Shown here: one piece after another, positions 7,397-13,615 of the stretch
Position numbering within the stretch: the stretch's first letter is position 1
Layout of the letters: every line of letters begins with the position of its first letter
Assembly (NCBI GenBank): GCA_031274565.1
Contig: JAISPY010000074.1
Span: forward strand, 1-14,035
DNA: 14,035 bases
Source: Treponema sp.
GTDB taxonomy: Bacteria; Spirochaetota; Spirochaetia; Treponematales; Breznakiellaceae
Reading direction: 5' to 3'
Notes under the pieces: model-generated
Seen by the model: only the letters and a program-made list of their open reading frames with translations
Told to the model about the DNA's origin: nothing
The model's database searches: none
Made by a program: the position numbers and the translations under genes

Positions 7397-7488
7397 GTTA
7401 GGCATGGTGCATAGCTCAAAACGCTGAACCGCAATGGCGCCCCCCTTACTTTTTCTCTGCGTTTATCCTGAGTAAAGAAAAAAAGTGG

Positions 7489-7517
7489 TTTACAGGGGGA
7501 CGGAGAACCGCTATACT
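7489..7517 (+). promoter_or_regulatory. Promoter and strong ribosome-binding site of the aldo/keto reductase gene
   Basis: TTTACA (7489-7494), a 17-nt spacer and TATACT (7512-7517), each 5/6 to consensus. A start near 7524 gives a 20-nt leader holding AGGGAGGG (7531-7538), 5 nt before the ATG. Confidence 0.65.
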
Positions 7518-7543
7518 GAGAGGGCGTTACAGGGAGGGCCCTC

Positions 7544-8755
7544 ATGCAATTCAGATTAGACAAACAGGCGGGCATTAAGCTTTCAGCACTGGGATTCGGT
7601 TGTATGCGTTTTCCCAAAACCCTCGGAGCCATAGATATGCGGAAAACCGAAGGTCTCATCATGGAGGCAATCCATAAAGGGGTCAATTACTTTGATACCG
7701 CCTATCTGTATCCGGGTAGCGAAGAGGCTTTAGGGACGATTCTGAAAAAACACCAGGTCCGGGACAAGGTGTATATCGCCACCAAGCTGCCCCTGGTTTT
7801 GATCCGAGGGCCCAAAGATTTTGATAAATACTGCACCAAGCAGTTGGAACGGCTACAGACTTCCTACATCGACTATTATCTCCTGCACATGATCACCGAT
7901 ATGGAACTGTGGGATAAACTGCGGGGCTGGGGAATCGAAGCATGGATCCAAGAGCAGAAAAAAGCTGGACGCATTAAGCGCATCGGCTTCTCCTTTCACG
8001 GCGCCCTGGCGGAGTTTCTCAAGCTCATTGACGCCTATCCCTGGGAATTCTGTCAAATCCAGTATAACTATTCGGATGAGAACTTTCAGGCCGGGGTTAC
8101 GGGCTTAAAAAAAGCCGCTGAGAAGATGGCGGTCATGGTGATGGAGCCCCTCCTGGGGGGGAAACTCGCCGCGGGTCTTCCCAAGGAGGCGGTGGAAATC
8201 TTTAAGCAGGCCAATCCCGCGCTAAGCCCTGCGGCCTGGGCGCTCCGCTGGGTCTGGGACCAGAAAGAGGTAACCCTCCTCTTGTCCGGTATGCAAGAGC
8301 CGCAGCAGCTTGAGGAAAACCTGAAGCTGGCAAATAAGGCCTTTCCCCAGATGCTTACCGAAGAAGAACACCAAATTTACCGGCAGGTCCTGGAAGTGTT
8401 CAATAAGGTCTATAAGATTCATTGTACGGGCTGTAACTACTGTATGCCCTGTCCCCGGAATGTGAATATCCCCGGCTGTTTTGCCGCGTACAACACGTCC
8501 TTTTCCATGGGTTTCGTGAGCGGGATGCAGCAGTATATGACCAGTACCGCGGTAACTTCCGAGCGCCGGAGCGGGCCTGGACTTTGTGTCAAATGCGGCG
8601 CCTGTGAATCCCACTGTCCCCAGCGTCTCCCCATCATCCAATCCCTGGCCGAGGTACGGAGGCGGATGGAGCCCCTTTGGCTGCGTGGGGTGATCGGCTT
8701 AGTCAGGCTGTTCTTGGGGAAGCGTACCGCAAAAAACGCTGAGCCGACGGCGTGA
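7544..8755 (+). CDS. Aldo/keto reductase with C-terminal iron-sulfur cysteine clusters
   Basis: An (alpha/beta)8-barrel oxidoreductase of the subgroup that carries a ferredoxin-like tail, probably cytosolic. The 403-aa product has the AKR catalytic tetrad: D51 and Y56 (FDTAYLYPGSE), K81 (ATKLP) and H115 (YYLLH). The C-terminal region has a first cluster CxxCxxCxxC at 294-303, with C312 close by, and a second cluster CxxCxxCxxxCP at 348-359, suggesting two [4Fe-4S] centres. The substrate is not identifiable. Such proteins are common in anaerobes and may couple carbonyl reduction to ferredoxin-like electron flow rather than to NADPH alone. Its promoter is divergent from the redox operon, so the two may be co-regulated. 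A possible terminator overlaps the 3' end. Confidence 0.9.
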   Translation: MQFRLDKQAGIKLSALGFGCMRFPKTLGAIDMRKTEGLIMEAIHKGVNYFDTAYLYPGSEEALGTILKKHQVRDKVYIATKLPLVLIRGPKDFDKYCTKQLERLQTSYIDYYLLHMITDMELWDKLRGWGIEAWIQEQKKAGRIKRIGFSFHGALAEFLKLIDAYPWEFCQIQYNYSDENFQAGVTGLKKAAEKMAVMVMEPLLGGKLAAGLPKEAVEIFKQANPALSPAAWALRWVWDQKEVTLLLSGMQEPQQLEENLKLANKAFPQMLTEEEHQIYRQVLEVFNKVYKIHCTGCNYCMPCPRNVNIPGCFAAYNTSFSMGFVSGMQQYMTSTAVTSERRSGPGLCVKCGACESHCPQRLPIIQSLAEVRRRMEPLWLRGVIGLVRLFLGKRTAKNAEPTA

Positions 8756-8776
8756 GCCGGGGAACCTCAATTTTTT
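8740..8776 (+). terminator. Possible terminator of the aldo/keto reductase gene
   Basis: TGAG (8740-8743) pairs with CTCA (8766-8769), enclosing CGGC-GTGA-GCCG, a GNRA-loop hairpin. T6 follows at 8771-8776. The interior is not fully paired, and the hairpin begins within the coding sequence. Confidence 0.35.
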
Positions 8777-8830
8777 CGGGGTCTCTGGTGCCAAACCATT
8801 ACTGTTCGGGGTATCCTGCATGGTAGCCGC

Positions 8831-8863
8831 TTGACTTTATTCAGGAGAGGTGGTACTTATAAA
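8831..8863 (+). promoter_or_regulatory. Candidate tRNA-Leu promoter
   Basis: TTGACT (8831-8836) lies 17 nt before TACTTA (8854-8859) and 21 nt before TATAAA (8858-8863). The first gives the better spacing and the second the better -10 box. Either would start transcription 35-45 nt before the tRNA. Confidence 0.35.
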
Positions 8864-8905
8864 CATATAAGCGCAGCAGGTTTTGTACGCAGTGCCTGCT
8901 TTAAT

Positions 8906-8988
8906 GCCGGGGTGGTGGAATGGTAGACACCGGGGACTTAAAATCCCCTCCCCACAAGGGGGTACGGGTTCAACTCCCGTCGCCGGCA
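8906..8988 (+). tRNA. tRNA-Leu (anticodon UAA)
   Basis: A full class II cloverleaf is visible. D stem GTG/CAC. Anticodon stem GGGGA/TCCCC with loop CTTAAAA (anticodon TAA at 8939-8941). Long variable arm CCCC-ACAA-GGGG. T stem ACGGG/CCCGT with loop TTCAACT. Discriminator A. It reads UUA codons. The 3' CCA is not encoded (AAGAG follows). The acceptor stem GCCGGGG/CGCCGGC has a G-G mismatch at 6:67 (8911 against 8982). Confidence 0.95.
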
Positions 8989-9348
8989 AGAGCTAAGGGG
9001 ACCTCCTCCTGAGAGCATGAAGATCTACGGGGATGCACCAGAGTCGTATATTCCGTCCTTTGGGCCGTATCAGGTGATGCCTTGATGGCTGCGCCGAGGG
9101 GTTTACCGCCTATCTTTTCTGTCCGGTCTCTCACGACGATAATTGAGGCAATTCCAAAATGACAGATTTTGGAACTGCCTCAGGTTATGTTTATTTTCAG
9201 ATTGGTCATATAGAACAAACTAATTTTTTCTCGGTTTCGTGTAGCCAAAAAAGTAGCCCCTTTTATACCTTTCAGTTCTTTTTACTTCCGGTATGGAGTT
9301 TTACGTAAAAATCGCACCCAAAAGGGAGAAAAATCTCATGGTAAAAAT
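8989..9348. other. Intergenic region after tRNA-Leu
   Basis: No gene is supported. It contains the long hairpin at 9145-9181, an AT-rich stretch (about 9180-9345), and a small CATGGT/ACCATG palindrome at 9337-9357 that runs into the next feature. This is the transition from the GC-rich backbone to the accessory region. Confidence 0.5.
9145..9181. terminator. Long perfect-type hairpin, terminator-like
   Basis: GAGGCAATTCCAAAAT (9145-9160) pairs with ATTTTGGAACTGCCTC (9166-9181) around GACAG: 16 bp with a single A-C mismatch. A T-rich stretch (TTATGTTTATTTT) follows 4 bases later on the plus strand. It is more than 150 bp from the tRNA. It could end the tRNA transcript, or be one copy of a dispersed palindromic repeat. 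Confidence 0.5.
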
Positions 9349-9669
9349 CTAACCATGCGCCTTGCCCGACGGATGGCCGGAGTTTCGGCCGGTTTTGGTA
9401 TGCACCCAGGAGAGAAGCGTTTGAACCGCCTTGTCCAGGGTGGCGGCGCGCTGGCAAAGCGCAGGGTTCCCCCGACCCAGAGACCTCTGCCCCTTCACCT
9501 CCCCCTGCTCCCGGGCCACTTCCGGGCGGCCCGGTAAGGCCCGGAGTTCTGCGGAGGCCGATAGCTCCCGCAGATACCCCAGGGGTTCCTCATAGTTAAT
9601 AGAAGGGATGTGATCTACAAAGTATGATGCGTAACTCTTTATATTATATAGAATTACATTGTAGGTGCC
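9349..9669 (-). pseudogene. Possible 3' remnant of a GC-rich gene at the array boundary
   Basis: A minus-strand frame ends at TAG 9349-9351 and is strongly GC3-rich from about 9590 down to the stop, unlike the AT-rich sequence around it. It reads into the attC-like site at its 5' end with no plausible start of its own. The segment reading YEEPLGYLRELSASAELR looks like protein-coding sequence, but I do not recognise a family. It may be a backbone gene cut by the insertion of the cassette array. It may also be non-coding GC-rich DNA, since a shorter plus-strand frame overlaps it. Confidence 0.3.
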
Positions 9670-9867
9670 GTTATAACGTTTCGGCTGTTTACGACGTTTT
9701 AGCGGCCCGAATAAGCAAATGCGTAGCATTTGCAGGGCCGACAAAATGCGGCGGAGTTTTGGCCTGGGAATGTTCAGACCGAAGGTCTACGCGTAGCGGA
9801 ATGACCTAGCCAAACCGTAGCCCGAGCCGCCTACTGACGGCGAAGCGTAAACAGTCCTGTTATGCGA
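9670..9867 (-). other. attC-like site 1
   Basis: End boxes: GTTATAAC (9670-9677) and GTTATGC (9859-9865). Inner boxes: CTGTTTACG (9685-9693) pairs with CGTAAACAG (9846-9854). The interior folds into hairpins: GCAAATGC-GTA-GCATTTGC flanked by CGGCCC/GGGCCG, AGACC-GAA-GGTCT, and GCCGCC/GGCGG near the right end. It is the most complete of the sites and follows the stop of the 164-aa protein by 40 bp, as an attC should. Confidence 0.6.
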
Positions 9868-9907
9868 TGCGCCCGAACTGATACAATATGTATTCACAAT
9901 CAGATTA

Positions 9908-10402
9908 TTATTTCTTATCCGTGTTGAATTCTTTCAGAAGGCAGTCCATTGAAAGCCAACGTCCTTTACCTTTAGGATAATTACAATCCTCTTGACCCCA
10001 TATCCACTTGTAATTTTTTAATAGCGTATCAACTGGCAATCCAACACTAGTTTTTATATTCAACTGCTGTATTACAGTACCTGGTTCTTGTCCTTTACAT
10101 ACCTTATGAAGTCCTTCAATGCATTTTTTCGCATTATCATTGTCCTTTTTAAATTTTTCTCGTATATCATTAAATAGCTCTTCATGGGTAAATGATTTTT
10201 CTTCATCGCTTACAGGATCGAATGTTTTAACCTGAAAATCATTTTTTCCCTTATATCCGGGCTTTTTAATTAGTATCTTTTTCCCATCATTTAATTGTTC
10301 AACTTCATATTCTCCATCTTTTATGACTTTAATTGAGTTCCTAAATGTGTTTTGATCAGCATTGGGGACAACCAGCTTTTCAAAGACTTTGTTTGTAGAC
10401 AT
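9908..10402 (-). CDS. Hypothetical protein, cassette-borne, 164 aa
   Basis: No family is recognised. The product is hydrophilic and lysine-rich, with no signal peptide or membrane segment, and so is probably cytosolic. It begins MSTNKVFEKLVVPNADQN, and the middle (about 75-100) is highly charged. The C-terminal third contains WIWGQEDCNYPKGKGRWLSM, which looks like a compact folded domain. The start is well supported: GGAGG (10409-10413 on the minus strand) lies 6 nt before the ATG. The gene is AT-rich and fills one cassette unit, with about 100 bp of leader behind the previous attC-like site and a stop 40 bp before its own. Orphan proteins of this size are typical integron cargo. Confidence 0.75.
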   Translation of the reverse strand: MSTNKVFEKLVVPNADQNTFRNSIKVIKDGEYEVEQLNDGKKILIKKPGYKGKNDFQVKTFDPVSDEEKSFTHEELFNDIREKFKKDNDNAKKCIEGLHKVCKGQEPGTVIQQLNIKTSVGLPVDTLLKNYKWIWGQEDCNYPKGKGRWLSMDCLLKEFNTDKK

Positions 10403-10491
10403 TTAATTCCTCCGTAATTTTGTATGTTACATCATACTCCATTAAATAATTTTAAAAAAACAAATAACTGAACGAAAAACTATTCGGGCGT

Positions 10492-10648
10492 TTCGCATAA
10501 CGTTTTGGCCCGCCTATAAAGCAATGCGTAGCATTGCGGCGGGCCAAAATGGGGCGGAGAAAAACCCCACAAAGGGCGCAAGCCCGACTGGGGTTTTTCT
10601 CCGCCCGCACCGCTTCGGCGGTGCGCATATACAGTCCTGTTATGCGAA
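10492..10648 (-). other. attC-like site 2, cloverleaf-shaped and lacking one inner box
   Basis: Perfect terminal inverted repeat TTCGCATAAC (10492-10501) / GTTATGCGAA (10639-10648). Three perfect hairpins fill the interior. H1: 10503-10514 with 10538-10549 (12 bp), then GCAATGC-GTA-GCATTGC. H2: 10552-10568 with 10590-10606 (17 bp), enclosing GGGC-GCAA-GCCC. H3: GCACCGC-TTCG-GCGGTGC (10607-10624). Compared with site 3, the 18 bp holding the left inner box (CTGTATATG) is missing between two ACGTT-type repeats, so its partner GCATATACAG (10625-10634) is left unpaired. Confidence 0.6.
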
Positions 10649-11002
10649 GTTTGGGCCGTACTTTATATTATTTATTATTTCCAATAATCCAAATGCACTA
10701 CTTTCTAAATCTTCGATCTTCGGTGTCATTGCAATTAATAATTCCATAAGTGCCTTACTGCTATTGTTTCCGGTTTTAAGTAAAACAACTTTTGGAGGAA
10801 ATCCTTTCAATTCCAATAAATCTACAAAATCACTGTCTTTGGTTATTATTATATATTCATTGGTTTTTGCATATGTCCAAATATCGATATCATCAGCCGG
10901 TATGTTAAGACCTATTAAATCTACATGATCACATTTCCCAAATATTGAACTTAACACTTTTGTCAATTTCCATGAAATATTTGCGTCAAGTAATATTTTC
11001 AT
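10640..11002 (-). CDS. DUF5615-type PIN-like toxin of a toxin-antitoxin pair
   Basis: Probable ribonuclease-like toxin neutralised by the DUF433 protein encoded just upstream. The 120-aa product has the layout of the DUF5615/Mut7-C-like PIN family: MKILLDANIS with D6 in the first strand, IITKDSDF with D56 and D58 after the third strand, and LLKTGN at 74-79 near the expected next strand. Length matches the family. It begins 9 bp after the antitoxin stop with no good ribosome-binding site, which suggests coupled or weak translation of the toxin. Its TAA stop (10640-10642) lies inside the GCATAAC end box of the attC-like site, the tight packing seen in integron cassettes. The activity is inferred from the family and has not been shown for this protein. 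Confidence 0.78.
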   Translation of the reverse strand: MKILLDANISWKLTKVLSSIFGKCDHVDLIGLNIPADDIDIWTYAKTNEYIIITKDSDFVDLLELKGFPPKVVLLKTGNNSSKALMELLIAMTPKIEDLESSAFGLLEIINNIKYGPNFA

Positions 11003-11011
11003 TTTCTATAT

Positions 11012-11248
11012 TTAAATTACCGCTATTACTTTGGTAATTTCTTCACGCCGTGCGGCAAAAACCAATGCGGCTTTTATGTGTACTTCTTCCAATAATGGAT
11101 AATCTTCCAATATTTCCGAGACAGGAATCCCCTCTGATAACCACTGGAGAATATCCCCAACGGTTATTCTGGTTCCCTTTATACAAGGCTTTCCAAAACG
11201 AATGCCTTGATCAATAACAATGTAATTCAATAATTCTTCATTTCCCAT
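11012..11248 (-). CDS. DUF433-family antitoxin
   Basis: Probable DNA-binding antitoxin of the adjacent DUF5615-type toxin. The 78-aa product carries the family core: YIVIDQGIRFGKPCIKGTRITVGDIL (about 9-34) followed by the winged-helix-like EGIPVSEILEDYPLLEEVHIKAAL. The frame is open to a TTG at 11341, but the ATG at 11248 gives the family's usual length and N-terminus. A promoter (TAGACA, 17 nt, TATACT) ends 6 nt before it, implying a leaderless transcript. An ATG at 11296 is an alternative. The gene is first in the two-gene cassette and presumably autoregulated. Such pairs are frequent cassette cargo and are thought to help stabilise arrays. Confidence 0.8.
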   Translation of the reverse strand: MGNEELLNYIVIDQGIRFGKPCIKGTRITVGDILQWLSEGIPVSEILEDYPLLEEVHIKAALVFAARREEITKVIAVI

Positions 11249-11254
11249 AACCTT

Positions 11255-11283
11255 AGTATATTTTAATATCTTTACTTTGTCTA
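11255..11283 (-). promoter_or_regulatory. Candidate promoter inside the toxin-antitoxin cassette
   Basis: On the minus strand, TAGACA (11283-11278), a 17-nt spacer and TATACT (11260-11255), each 5/6 to consensus. The -10 box ends 6 nt before the ATG at 11248. Cassettes mostly lack promoters, but toxin-antitoxin cassettes usually carry their own. Confidence 0.45.
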
Positions 11284-11360
11284 TAGGCCAATTCATATTT
11301 CGTATTGTATAATTTTTTATACATTTTCTATACTTAAACAAATTTTAGACCCAAATTTCC

Positions 11361-11517
11361 CCTAACGTTCCGGCTGTATATGACGTTTTGGCCCGCCTAT
11401 AAAGCATTGCGGCGGGCCAAAATATGGTGGAGAAAAACACCACAAAGGGCGCAAGCCCGACTGCGGTTTTTCGTAGCCCGAGCCGCCTACTGGCGGCGAA
11501 GCATATACAGACCTGTT
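11361..11517 (-). other. attC-like site 3, interrupted at its right end
   Basis: Left box CCTAAC (11361-11366; GTTAGG on the minus strand). Inner boxes CTGTATATG (11374-11382) and CATATACAG (11502-11510) are perfectly complementary. The interior has TTTTGGCCCGCC/GGCGGGCCAAAA, GGGC-GCAA-GCCC, and GCCGCC-TACT-GGCGGC. H1 is 10 bp shorter than in site 2, as if one arm of its tip hairpin was lost. The right box stops at CCTGTT, where the 118-bp element begins. Confidence 0.58.
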
Positions 11518-11635
11518 GAGACTGTCGAATTAGTCCCTGATATGCCAATCAATCACCATATATAGTATAACATTCAACAATGATACGCTCTATGTAGTGG
11601 TACGAGGGCTGTAAAATTACTTTTCCGATAGTCCC
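11518..11635. mobile_element. 118-bp inverted-repeat element (MITE-like), copy 1
   Basis: It starts GAGACTGTCG and ends CGATAGTCCC (8/10 complementary) and is flanked by GTT at 11515-11517 and 11636-11638. It is about 90% identical to copy 2 and exactly the same length. There is no reading frame of note. It interrupts the right end box of attC-like site 3 (CCTGTT | GTTATG). The autonomous parent is unknown. Confidence 0.6.
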
Positions 11636-11670
11636 GTTATGTACCGTTTTTTCTGCTACAATAATTTTCA

Positions 11671-13419
11671 TTATATCTTCTTTATATCCCATATTTCCAT
11701 GGCTGCTTTAATTATTTTACCGGAACGGTTTTTAATAGCCTTCACATCCCATACAGGATTATTTGTATCATCAACGAGACTTTTAATTTCCTTTTGTTGA
11801 TTCAATAAATTATCTTTCCCATACGATTTGAGTTTTGTCGAGAAAGGTTTATTGCCTATTGAACTATTGTGTTTTTGAGATATAAGCATGAGATTTCCAA
11901 TACTATTCATCCATTCCCCTGAAACAATGCCATTTTCTGGGGTCTCTTTATCATCATAAATACCATACCCATTTGCCACCGGTTTACCGTCTGTGGGGAT
12001 TTGTGGTGCAATGTGTTCAATGCTTTCATTGCTTATAAAGTCTCTGTAAGAAACTTTTGACGATACAGGATAATCCTTACTCGAAATAAATAATTCATAA
12101 CGCCAAAGCAGGTAATTATCAATACGATTTCCATAAAACCAACCGCTCTGAAGATATTTTTTCATTTCATTATCTGACCAGTATCCCCACCAATCGTCAT
12201 GCAGTATCGCATTTTTAATATATTCAATTTGTTCAGGAATGTTGTTAAGATTTATTAAAAACCAATTCAAACGCGATTCTAATTTTGCGTGTCCACCACG
12301 TATCAAATAACGAAATGTTAAGTTTTCAAACAGCTTTGCTAATCGTTCAATTTCATTGAGTTCCGCTTTTATAGCATATGCTTTTATTAAAAACGGATAT
12401 GATAAAGCAAAATTATTGAGATAATTAATGTTGCTCATATCAAAATCGGTTGAATTTTCAAGTTTTTCAACTGTCTGAAACGCTTGTGATAAACCGGAAA
12501 CGAAAGTTTTAATCCAATCGGAAATGTTTACAGTCGTTGACTTTCGTTTTTCCTGTATAGTTTCTTTTACACCTTTTACAACCTCATCGCTATAAAAACC
12601 CTTTCCGCTAATGCTTCTCCAATAATAGTTTAGAACTTCATCTTCGTGAAGTTTAATCCTAACAACTTCAAGATAAATATTTGAAAAATCATTTTCTATA
12701 AATGCAATATCTTGATTGATTTTATCTGAATCTTGACCAGAAAGTAAAATATTTAAAATCAAAGATGATTTCACAATTTCAAGATTTGTTAATTTTTTAC
12801 CTCTGTCATTCTGGTAGGCAAATATTTGCGCGGCCTTAATTTTGTTTGAAACTGTATGCACCGTTATTGAAGCATTTTGCAATAAAATAGCCCATTTGAT
12901 AATTTCATCTGTTTCTTTCTTTGTGATAACATCGAGAAACATCTTTTTTGCGTTTCGTATATTTTTTCTCGAAACGGTATTTGCTTCCTGCTTATGATTT
13001 TCATCATATTCGATTATTTCCGACAAGAAAAAATTATTATCATCTTTTACAGTGCAAAATTTTTGAGTGTGTTTTCGTGTATCTTTCAAATAATAATGCT
13101 CAATATCATCAATATCAAAATTTATTTTTTTCCCAGATTTATTACGGATAGCCATTTCATGTCTTATGACACTTAAAAGAATAATACAAGTTGTAAGTCT
13201 TTGCTGACCATCTATTACAAATAGATGAGAATCGTCAATCCCCGTTGTTTCAAACAAAAAATGTCCTAAGTAAAATGTATCCGTACAGTCATTAAGGTCT
13301 TCAATAAATTGCTGTATCTGTTCTTTTTCCCAAGAATATGACCTTTGATAGGTTGGGATTTCAAAAACCCTATTTTGCTGGTCAAAGAGCTTCCTTATGG
13401 AACTTTCCATATTGTTCAT
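11671..13419 (-). CDS. DUF262-DUF1524 protein, GmrSD-like probable anti-phage nuclease
   Basis: A predicted defence protein. In the characterised relatives GmrSD and SspE, the DUF262 domain binds nucleotide or senses DNA and the DUF1524 domain is a His-Me (HNH) nuclease that attacks modified or foreign DNA. The 582-aa product shows N-terminal IPTYQRSYSW (21-30), FYLGHFLFE (49-57) and the hallmark VIDGQQRLTT (68-77). The C-terminal nuclease region has IEHIAPQ (467-473, H469), WMNSIGNLMLIS (503-514) and N518 and N523 of the HN...N series. The central part is helical and unrecognised. The start is ATG 13419, with GGAGG (13425-13429 on the minus strand) 5 nt upstream; the in-frame TTG at 13431 lies before this site. 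Which modification or phage it targets cannot be told. It is AT-rich and is followed directly by the 118-bp element and attC-like site 3. Confidence 0.85.
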   Translation of the reverse strand: MNNMESSIRKLFDQQNRVFEIPTYQRSYSWEKEQIQQFIEDLNDCTDTFYLGHFLFETTGIDDSHLFVIDGQQRLTTCIILLSVIRHEMAIRNKSGKKINFDIDDIEHYYLKDTRKHTQKFCTVKDDNNFFLSEIIEYDENHKQEANTVSRKNIRNAKKMFLDVITKKETDEIIKWAILLQNASITVHTVSNKIKAAQIFAYQNDRGKKLTNLEIVKSSLILNILLSGQDSDKINQDIAFIENDFSNIYLEVVRIKLHEDEVLNYYWRSISGKGFYSDEVVKGVKETIQEKRKSTTVNISDWIKTFVSGLSQAFQTVEKLENSTDFDMSNINYLNNFALSYPFLIKAYAIKAELNEIERLAKLFENLTFRYLIRGGHAKLESRLNWFLINLNNIPEQIEYIKNAILHDDWWGYWSDNEMKKYLQSGWFYGNRIDNYLLWRYELFISSKDYPVSSKVSYRDFISNESIEHIAPQIPTDGKPVANGYGIYDDKETPENGIVSGEWMNSIGNLMLISQKHNSSIGNKPFSTKLKSYGKDNLLNQQKEIKSLVDDTNNPVWDVKAIKNRSGKIIKAAMEIWDIKKI

Positions 13420-13446
13420 AAAATCCTCCAATCATATCTTACAAGC

Positions 13447-13603
13447 AGGCGACGAAAATGTTAACAGACCTGTTGAGACTGTCGAATTAGTCCCTGCTAT
13501 GCCAAGTCGCCATCATATATAGCATAACATTCAACAATGGTACGCTCTATGTAGTGGTACGAGGGCTGTAAAATTACTTTTCCGACAGTCTCGTTATACG
13601 AAG
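13447..13603 (-). other. attC-like site 4, half lost and interrupted
   Basis: GGCGACGAAAATGTTAACAG followed by ACCTGTT (13448-13474) aligns with the right end of site 3 (GGCGGCGAAGCATATACAGACCTGTT region). The box resumes as GTTATACGAAG at 13593-13603 after the inserted element. Everything to the left, including the inner box and recombination end, is missing. The DUF262 gene starts within 30 bp of the break. The site therefore looks unable to act as a cassette boundary. Confidence 0.5.
13475..13592. mobile_element. 118-bp inverted-repeat element (MITE-like), copy 2
   Basis: It starts GAGACTGTCG and ends CGACAGTCTC, a perfect 10-bp terminal inverted repeat, flanked by GTT at 13472-13474 and 13593-13595. 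Differences from copy 1 are scattered point changes plus a cluster around element positions 32-39. The right-flanking sequences of the two copies differ, which argues for separate insertions or an older duplication rather than one recent duplication. Confidence 0.62.
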
Positions 13604-13615
13604 TCCCCGCCTATT

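Noticed and set aside
7404..7427. Seven-codon frame MVHSSKR with a good AAGGAG, as a leader peptide
   Set aside because: The aldo/keto reductase promoter lies downstream of it, so it would not be part of that gene's leader, and no terminator/antiterminator pair is seen.
10524..10928. Plus-strand 134-codon frame across attC-like site 2 and the toxin gene
   Set aside because: It runs through palindromic repeat DNA and then antisense to the DUF5615-type gene, with no ribosome-binding site.
11518..11635. The 118-bp elements read as further attC sites
   Set aside because: Their ends have GAGACTGTCG inverted repeats with GTT in direct, not inverted, orientation on both sides, which fits insertion into an attC box better than a second attC.
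9670..13603. CRISPR array
   Set aside because: The repeats are 120-200 bp, structured, diverged, and separated by whole genes rather than short uniform spacers.
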